Part shown: in pieces, positions 45,082-50,155 of the stretch
Layout: every line of letters starts with the position of its first letter
How positions within the stretch are numbered: the first letter of the stretch is position 1
DNA from: Gammaproteobacteria bacterium
GTDB taxonomy: Bacteria; Pseudomonadota; Gammaproteobacteria; GRL18
Length of the DNA: 50,155 bases
Direction of reading: 5' to 3'
NCBI GenBank assembly: GCA_026994225.1
Contig: JALWRI010000096.1
Location: forward strand, 1,872-52,026
The notes under the pieces: model-generated
The model's input: the letters and a program-made list of their open reading frames with translations, nothing else
What the model was told of the DNA's origin: nothing
The model's database searches: none
Program-made: the position numbers and the translations under genes

Positions 45082-45605
45082 CCAAGATACTCATTTTTTA
45101 AGTTAACATAATGTTGTGCCGAATAGGCAAACCAGGCTAATTCTTTCGCATTGAGTCTACGTACTTTTTTAGCGGGATTACCTAACCATAAATATCCCCC
45201 TTCTAGTTGTTTGCCCGGCGATACTAGGCTCCCTGCACCTAATAATACTTGATCAGCTAATACTGCCCCATCTAAAATAGTAGAAGACATTCCAATTAAG
45301 CATTGATTACCTATACAACAGCCATGTAATACGACATTATGTCCAACCGTTACTTGTTCCCCTATAGTTAAAGCAAAACCTTCTGGATGTTCACTATAGG
45401 CATGAGTAACATGTAAAACAGAACCGTCTTGAATATTACTTTGTTGCCCGATATGAATCATATTGACATCACCTCGTATTACCGCCATAGGCCATACTGA
45501 TACATCCTCTGCACAGCTTACCTTACCAATAAGCTGTGCAGAAGGATCAATATAAACGCCTTTTGCCAGAGTAGGGGTTGTCCCTAAATATCCACGTGTA
45601 GTCAT
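45078..45605 (-). CDS. Gamma carbonic anhydrase family protein
   Basis: This is a 175-residue left-handed beta-helix protein of hexapeptide repeats (VWPMAVIRGDVNMIHIG). Zinc-binding His are in VLHVTHAYSE and VTVGHNVVLHGC. The C-terminal helix (LNAKELAWFAYSAQHYVNL) is typical. This YrdA/PaaY-type family may hydrate CO2, although many members are of unknown activity. It is coupled to sppA by overlap, and starts 14 bases after gor ends. Confidence 0.9.
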   Translation of the reverse strand: MTTRGYLGTTPTLAKGVYIDPSAQLIGKVSCAEDVSVWPMAVIRGDVNMIHIGQQSNIQDGSVLHVTHAYSEHPEGFALTIGEQVTVGHNVVLHGCCIGNQCLIGMSSTILDGAVLADQVLLGAGSLVSPGKQLEGGYLWLGNPAKKVRRLNAKELAWFAYSAQHYVNLKNEYLG

Positions 45606-45619
45606 AAAAACTCCCTTAC

Positions 45620-46981
45620 TTAGCGCATCGTTACTAATTCTTCCGCACTGCTTGGATGAATGGCAACCGTTTTATCAAAATCTTTTTTAGTTGCCCCCAT
45701 TTTTATCGCTACAGCAAAACCCTGTAACATTTCATCGGCACCTGGGCCGATAATATGACAACCGACTACTTTTTCTTGTGCCCCCACAACAATTAATTTC
45801 ATTGCTGTCATCACTTTATGTTGAGTAAAAGCATGACTCATTGGAGTAAAACGAGATTGATAAATTTTAACACCACTACCATGTTTTTCTCTTGCTTCAT
45901 GCTCACTCAAACCCACTGTTGCAATAGGTGGATGACTAAATACCACACTGGGGATATTACTATACTGAAGATGACATTGTGATTGATGATTAAATAATCG
46001 ATCAGCTAAACGCCGAGCAGATGCAATCGCTACCGGTGTTAATGCCACCTTTCCGGTAACATCTCCTAAGGCATAAATATTCGATACATTGGTATTTTCA
46101 TATTTATCCACTTTAATAGTATTATCTGGATTAAGGGCAATACCAGCTTTATCTAATGCTAAATGTTCTATATTGGGTTTACGCCCAATCGCCCAAATTA
46201 AACAATCTACATCCTCAATACAATGTCCATTTTGAGTATGTAACGTTAGCGTATCATTATCTTCTTTAGAAATACTGGCAATTTCCGTTCGTGACAGGAT
46301 ATTCACCCCATCTTCTAACATCGATTCCATTAAACTTTCTCGTAGCATAGCATCAAAATTGCCTAAAAAATGCTCTTTACGCAACAACATCGTTACATCA
46401 CTACCCAGACAATTAAGTAAACCTGCTAGTTCTACTGCAATATATCCTGATCCTACCACAGCAACACGCATAGGTTGTTGTGCCAAAGCAAAAAAACCAT
46501 CAGATGTAATACCTAATTCTGCCCCTGTGATATCGGGAATATCAGGGTATCCTCCTGGAGTAATAACAATATGATCAGAGGTATATAATTTTCCCTCTAC
46601 ATTAAGGGTTTTTGCATCATGGAACGCTGCATGTCCTGCAATAAAATCAATATTTGAATCACTCAGATACGTTTCATACCAATTATTAATGCCGGTAATA
46701 TAATTTTCCCGTTTAGTTACCAATGTATGCCAATCAAAACCTTTATATTCCACATCAAAGCCATAATCTTTCGCATCCTGCACAGCATGATACAATGTTG
46801 CAGCATTCCACATGATTTTTTTCGGTACACACCCTACATTAACGCAAGTTCCCCCTAATTTTCCACTTTCAATTACAGCACATTTTTTACCATACATCGC
46901 TGCACGTTCTGCAACAGATAAACCACCACTTCCCGCACCTATCGCAATTAAATCATAATGTTGAGTCATATTATTTGCCAT
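45620..46981 (-). CDS. gor: Glutathione reductase
   Basis: This is an FAD/NADPH enzyme that keeps glutathione reduced. It has 453 residues, as in E. coli Gor (450). The FAD loop is [20 protein letters not shown]. The redox disulfide is in [21 protein letters not shown] binding in [17 protein letters not shown], and the C-terminal active-site His in [29 protein letters not shown] also fits the family. It is first in a three-gene minus-strand group (gor, gamma-carbonic anhydrase, sppA) and is divergent from the PhoR-like kinase. Confidence 0.95.
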   Translation of the reverse strand: MANNMTQHYDLIAIGAGSGGLSVAERAAMYGKKCAVIESGKLGGTCVNVGCVPKKIMWNAATLYHAVQDAKDYGFDVEYKGFDWHTLVTKRENYITGINNWYETYLSDSNIDFIAGHAAFHDAKTLNVEGKLYTSDHIVITPGGYPDIPDITGAELGITSDGFFALAQQPMRVAVVGSGYIAVELAGLLNCLGSDVTMLLRKEHFLGNFDAMLRESLMESMLEDGVNILSRTEIASISKEDNDTLTLHTQNGHCIEDVDCLIWAIGRKPNIEHLALDKAGIALNPDNTIKVDKYENTNVSNIYALGDVTGKVALTPVAIASARRLADRLFNHQSQCHLQYSNIPSVVFSHPPIATVGLSEHEAREKHGSGVKIYQSRFTPMSHAFTQHKVMTAMKLIVVGAQEKVVGCHIIGPGADEMLQGFAVAIKMGATKKDFDKTVAIHPSSAEELVTMR

Positions 46982-47096
46982 TTATTTCGATCATTTACTA
47001 TCAGCAAGTAAAAATAAGGTATTATTGTATAACAAAATGTATCATAACAAAATCCCAAGCACATTGAGTTCTTCTACATCATCGATATTGACTATT

Positions 47097-48434
47097 ATGA
47101 GCTACACCTTAGAAAAAAATAAAATATGGAAAACAGAACGATACCTCTTCCTTGGCATTATCTGTTTTGCTCTTTTTGGTCTGTATTTTTTTAACGCTTT
47201 TTTTCCTTTTCTTAGTCTGGGATTAGGTATTTTTATTATTTGGCATTACTACCAACTGTATTTATTGAGTGCTATGATTTTATCAGGAAAAAAAATTAAA
47301 CCACCTACTTGGGGTATCTGGGCGATACTTTTACAACGTTTAGATCACCTACAACAACGTTGGCAGCAATATCGTAAATCAAAACGCCGTATTTATACTT
47401 GTTTTCAACAAACCATGCGTATATTTCCCGATGCCTTACTCATTATTGATGAACATTGGCATATTATCTGGCACAATCCTGCTTTGGAAAAATTATTAGG
47501 ATTACACTGGAATAATAAGGATAAATATCTCCCTGATCTAATCCCTCACCCTGTATTGAAAGAATATATAGATAAACACCATTTTGAAACGCCATTAATA
47601 TTAGAATCACCAACCGATCATAGTCATATTTTATCTTTGCAATTTAGTCCTTTTTTTAACAATAGCTTGCATTTATTACTTATTATCCGTGATATTACGT
47701 CCACTTATCGTTTAGATCAAACCCGTAAAGACTTTATTGCTAATGTTAGCCATGAGTTAAAAACCCCCTTAACCGTATTACATGGCTTTCTTGAACCTAT
47801 GCAACAGGCAGTCGATGAAATCCCCCCTCATTGGCTAGATACCATTACGTTAATGTATCAACAAACACAACGGATGAATGACATCGTACACGATCTTTTG
47901 CTACTTTCCAGCTTAGAAGCAACACAGATTTCTCCACCGCACTTATTAGATATGCCACAATTATTGCAAGCATGTATTGCAGAAGCACAACTACTTGCTG
48001 ATACTAAACAACACCCTATACATACGAGCATTGATAACAATTTATACCTACAAGCAGAAAAAAAAGCATTGCGATATTTAATTCTTAATTTACTCTACAA
48101 TGCTATTAAACATACTTTACCTGGATGTGATATTTATATTCATTGGTATTATAAAAATGGACAGGCTTATTTAGATGTAAAAGATACAGGTGAAGGTATT
48201 GCTGCCTGCCATATTTCTCGCCTTACTGAGCGTTTTTATCGTGTTGAAAATTCCCGTTCTCGGGATAAAGGCGGTACTGGTTTAGGATTAGCTATTGTCA
48301 AACATATCTTATTACAATATCAGGCTCAGTTACATATTAGTAGTCAGATAGGGCGTGGTAGTACATTTAGCTGTGAATTTCCAGGCTCTATGGTACAACA
48401 GCGTCGTGAATTTTTATCGATGACTCATCAATAA
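47097..48434 (+). CDS. phoR: PhoR-like phosphate sensor histidine kinase
   Basis: This is a membrane kinase of about 445 residues. Two helices at the N-terminus (YLFLGIICFALFGLYFFNAF, LSLGLGIFIIWHYY) are followed by a linker and a PAS domain (IFPDALLIIDEHWHIIWHNP). The HisKA box is FIANVSHELKTPLTVLHGFL, the N-box LILNLLYNAIKHTLPG, and the G-boxes VKDTGEGI and GGTGLGLAIVKHIL. The order matches PhoR. The frame extends to a TTG at 47025, which has AAGG nearby, so that start is possible; the ATG at 47097 agrees better with family length. phoB is not adjacent upstream, where gor is divergent, nor downstream. Confidence 0.82.
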   Translation: MSYTLEKNKIWKTERYLFLGIICFALFGLYFFNAFFPFLSLGLGIFIIWHYYQLYLLSAMILSGKKIKPPTWGIWAILLQRLDHLQQRWQQYRKSKRRIYTCFQQTMRIFPDALLIIDEHWHIIWHNPALEKLLGLHWNNKDKYLPDLIPHPVLKEYIDKHHFETPLILESPTDHSHILSLQFSPFFNNSLHLLLIIRDITSTYRLDQTRKDFIANVSHELKTPLTVLHGFLEPMQQAVDEIPPHWLDTITLMYQQTQRMNDIVHDLLLLSSLEATQISPPHLLDMPQLLQACIAEAQLLADTKQHPIHTSIDNNLYLQAEKKALRYLILNLLYNAIKHTLPGCDIYIHWYYKNGQAYLDVKDTGEGIAACHISRLTERFYRVENSRSRDKGGTGLGLAIVKHILLQYQAQLHISSQIGRGSTFSCEFPGSMVQQRREFLSMTHQ

Positions 48435-48490
48435 ACGTGCTCAAATCCTCTTACTAAATATAAGGTTATAGCCATATTCATTAAACAATT

Positions 48491-48519
48491 TTGTTGATTA
48501 AAGAGCAATATTATATAAT
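48491..48519 (+). promoter_or_regulatory. Strong sigma-70-like promoter for the kamA-type gene
   Basis: TTGTTG at 48491-48496, a 17-base spacer and a perfect TATAAT at 48514-48519. It gives a leader of about 65 bases before the ATG at 48591, so the gene has its own promoter. Confidence 0.65.
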
Positions 48520-48590
48520 GGGAGGCTTGTAATCTATTAATTAACATTAGGCAACAGGCAAATATGCTATCTAAGGGAATTATCTGAACA

Positions 48591-49916
48591 ATGAACTATT
48601 TAATCCATTTCAGTGAAGCTGTCACTCCTACTTCTCATCCTAAATATCAAGCATACACATTAAAACAGCTACGTAAAATTCCTCAATTAAAAGATTTTAC
48701 TGAAGAGCAACTATTTGCAATGGAAGTGGTTGCACACGTACTGCCTTTTCGTACAAATAACTATGTTATTGAAGAACTAATTAATTGGGACAACGTCCCT
48801 GATGATCCTATTTTTATTCTTACTTTTCCTCAAAAAGACATGTTAACCCCTAGCCATTTCAAACAAATGGCAGAGGCTATACGTACTCAAGATAAGACAC
48901 ATATTAAAATGACTGCGAATGCTATTCGTACGCAACTTAATCCCCATCCTGCTGGGCAAATGGAACATAATTTACCTCAAATTGAGGGTAAACCCCTCTC
49001 GGGTATGCAACACAAGTATGAACAAACCGTATTATTTTTTCCTAGTCAAGGACAAACCTGTCATGCCTATTGTTCCTTTTGTTTTCGCTGGCCACAATTT
49101 GTAGGTATGAATGAACTTAAAATTGCTATGAAGGAAGTGGATTTATTAATAAAATATTTACAAAAGAATCCACAAATTACCGATGTTATCTTTACCGGTG
49201 GTGATCCTTTAATTATGAAAACAGCAAGTTTAGCCGCTTATATTGATGCCTTATTAGATGCTGATTTACCGCATTTACAAAATATCCGTATTGGAACAAA
49301 AGCACTTGCTTATTGGCCTTATCGTTTTCTCACAGATAACGATGCCAAAGAGTTATTACAGCTATTTAAACGTGTTAATCAAGCAGGAAAACATCTTGCT
49401 TTTATGGCGCATTTTAATCATCCAATAGAATTAGAAACTAAAGCAGTACAACAGGCTATTCAACAAGTCCTACGTACTGGCGCACAAATTCGTACTCAAT
49501 CTCCAGTATTAAGTCATATTAATGACGATGCAGATATTTGGGCTAAAATGTGGAAAAAACAAGTGAATTTAGGTTGTATTCCTTATTATTTTTTCCTTGT
49601 CAGAGATACCGGCGCACAACATTATTTTGGCGTTAATCTTGCCAAAGCCTGGGAAATATTTCAAGGTGCTTATCAACAAGTAGGCGGTATTGCCCGCACT
49701 GTTAGAGGCCCTAGTATGTCTGCAAGCCCTGGTAAAGTACAAGTGCTAGGTGTGCAAGAAGTGCAAGGAGAAAAAGTTTTTGTATTACAATTTTTACAAG
49801 GTCGTCAATCCGATTGGGTGTTACGTCCCTTTTTTGCTCACTACGATGAACAAGCAGCATGGTTAGATGATTTAAAACCTGCATTTAATGCACAACACTT
49901 TTTCTTTGAATATTAA
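48591..49916 (+). CDS. KamA-family radical SAM protein (lysine 2,3-aminomutase-like)
   Basis: This is a 441-residue radical SAM enzyme. The iron-sulfur motif is in TCHAYCSFCFRWPQFVG (C-x3-C-x2-C), and DVIFTGGDPLIMKTASLA carries the SAM-binding GGDP. TGAQIRTQSPVLSHINDDAD and IPYYFFLVRDTGAQHYFGV match the lysine 2,3-aminomutase family. The Lys in SASPGKVQVLG is a candidate PLP-binding residue. Length fits KamA better than EpmB (about 340 residues). No beta-lysine acetyltransferase or EF-P genes are adjacent, so the substrate is not settled. Confidence 0.85.
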   Translation: MNYLIHFSEAVTPTSHPKYQAYTLKQLRKIPQLKDFTEEQLFAMEVVAHVLPFRTNNYVIEELINWDNVPDDPIFILTFPQKDMLTPSHFKQMAEAIRTQDKTHIKMTANAIRTQLNPHPAGQMEHNLPQIEGKPLSGMQHKYEQTVLFFPSQGQTCHAYCSFCFRWPQFVGMNELKIAMKEVDLLIKYLQKNPQITDVIFTGGDPLIMKTASLAAYIDALLDADLPHLQNIRIGTKALAYWPYRFLTDNDAKELLQLFKRVNQAGKHLAFMAHFNHPIELETKAVQQAIQQVLRTGAQIRTQSPVLSHINDDADIWAKMWKKQVNLGCIPYYFFLVRDTGAQHYFGVNLAKAWEIFQGAYQQVGGIARTVRGPSMSASPGKVQVLGVQEVQGEKVFVLQFLQGRQSDWVLRPFFAHYDEQAAWLDDLKPAFNAQHFFFEY

Positions 49917-49937
49917 GTATTCAATACAATTATTCTT

Positions 49938-49966
49938 TTGATAGTAGTTTAATAGTATAATATACT
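49938..49966 (+). promoter_or_regulatory. Promoter of the IS607-type transposase gene
   Basis: TTGATA at 49938-49943, 17 bases, TATACT at 49961-49966. Transcription would begin at about 49973-49974, practically on the ATG, so the message is likely leaderless. A 17-base palindrome at 49952-49968 (ATAGTAT, AAT, ATACTAT) covers the -10 and could be an operator. Confidence 0.5.
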
Positions 49967-49973
49967 ATATTTT

Positions 49974-50155
49974 ATGAATCTTAAAGATTATGCAAAACGG
50001 CATGGGATTAAATATAGAGCTGCCTGGAATCGTTATAAAGCTGGTAAAATCCCTAATGCTTTTAAAGATGAATTTGGCAATATCTATATAAAAGAAATTA
50101 AAGAAGAAAAACCGGATAGTGTTGCTATTTATTGTAGAGTATCTTCTTCACAAAA
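49974..50155 (+). CDS. tnpA: IS607-family serine transposase (TnpA), N-terminal part
   Basis: The open frame runs to the window end: about 60 residues starting MNLKDYAKRHGIKYRAAWNR. A MerR-like helix-turn-helix with the IS607 pattern (YAKRHGIKYRAAWNRYKAGK, then IPNAF) is followed by the serine-recombinase start VAIYCRVSSSQ, where the catalytic Ser lies in RVSS. IS607 elements use this protein for strand exchange and often carry a tnpB gene behind it, which would lie outside the window. No Shine-Dalgarno sequence is seen. The left end of the element probably lies between the kamA stop and this ATG. Confidence 0.85.
   Translation, partial: MNLKDYAKRHGIKYRAAWNRYKAGKIPNAFKDEFGNIYIKEIKEEKPDSVAIYCRVSSSQ

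Larger units (their letters stand above)
49917..50155 (+). mobile_element. Left end of an IS607-type insertion sequence (partial)
   Basis: The transposase start and its promoter suggest that the element begins in the 57 bases after the kamA-type stop at 49916. IS607 elements have no clear terminal inverted repeats, so I cannot mark the exact boundary. The right end and any tnpB gene are outside the window. Confidence 0.55.

Overview
The window is two unlike pieces of DNA. Positions 1 to about 2015 have visibly higher GC and different codon choice from the rest. They carry the 5' part of a chemotaxis receptor gene, a small membrane-protein gene, and most of a repeat (beta-propeller-like) protein gene whose 5' end is missing exactly where the composition changes. 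This piece looks like a sulfidic-water Campylobacterota (Sulfurimonas/Sulfurovum-type) genome; that assignment is inference. From about 2020 to the end the DNA is AT-rich and reads as one gammaproteobacterial chromosome: UbiK, WaaA/KdtA, a class I adenylate cyclase, an argH/algZ-like divergent pair, an LbtU-type porin and glutathione reductase. An AT-rich relative of Methylococcales or Thiotrichales is plausible, but no methane or sulfur oxidation gene is present to decide it. The join near 2015 is best read as an assembly chimera.

Layout of the gammaproteobacterial part: (i) 2.0-4.3 kb, nitrogen sensing and uptake (glnK-amt, with an NtrC-like site upstream) next to divergent ubiK. (ii) 4.4-8.8 kb, waaA, a large secreted choice-of-anchor L protein and an aldo/keto reductase, all on the minus strand. 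(iii) 8.9-20.5 kb, a tightly packed glycogen operon: glucokinase, glgC, a GH57 enzyme, malQ, glgB, glgA, glgP. (iv) 20.7-22.8 kb, an HPt protein, an ANTAR response regulator and a secreted caspase-like protein. (v) 22.8-27.6 kb, minus strand: argH, a small unknown protein and a long class I adenylate cyclase. (vi) 27.7-32.6 kb, an AlgZ/LytS-type kinase with no partner regulator, a secreted lipase-like hydrolase, a REC-REC-PAS-GGDEF-EAL protein and a collapsed remnant of a Na/Pi cotransporter gene.

(vii) 32.6-40.5 kb is the most unusual region. It is a six-gene operon: a Gln-rich coiled-coil membrane protein, a MoxR ATPase, a membrane protein with a large extracytoplasmic region, an ABC ATPase, an ABC permease, and a protein I recognise as a divergent, compact lipoxygenase. 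The lipoxygenase has H-x3-H and H-x3-H metal-ligand pairs and an unusual C-terminal Tyr. The DUF58 protein that normally accompanies MoxR is missing.

(viii) 40.6-50.2 kb: rpiA; a Fur-controlled minus-strand operon (LbtU-like porin, FMN-binding protein, PepSY membrane protein) that looks like iron uptake with periplasmic reduction; gor, gamma-carbonic anhydrase and sppA as a minus-strand group; a PhoR-like kinase; a KamA-family radical SAM enzyme; and the start of an IS607-type serine transposase that runs off the end. No rRNA, tRNA or CRISPR array was recognised.
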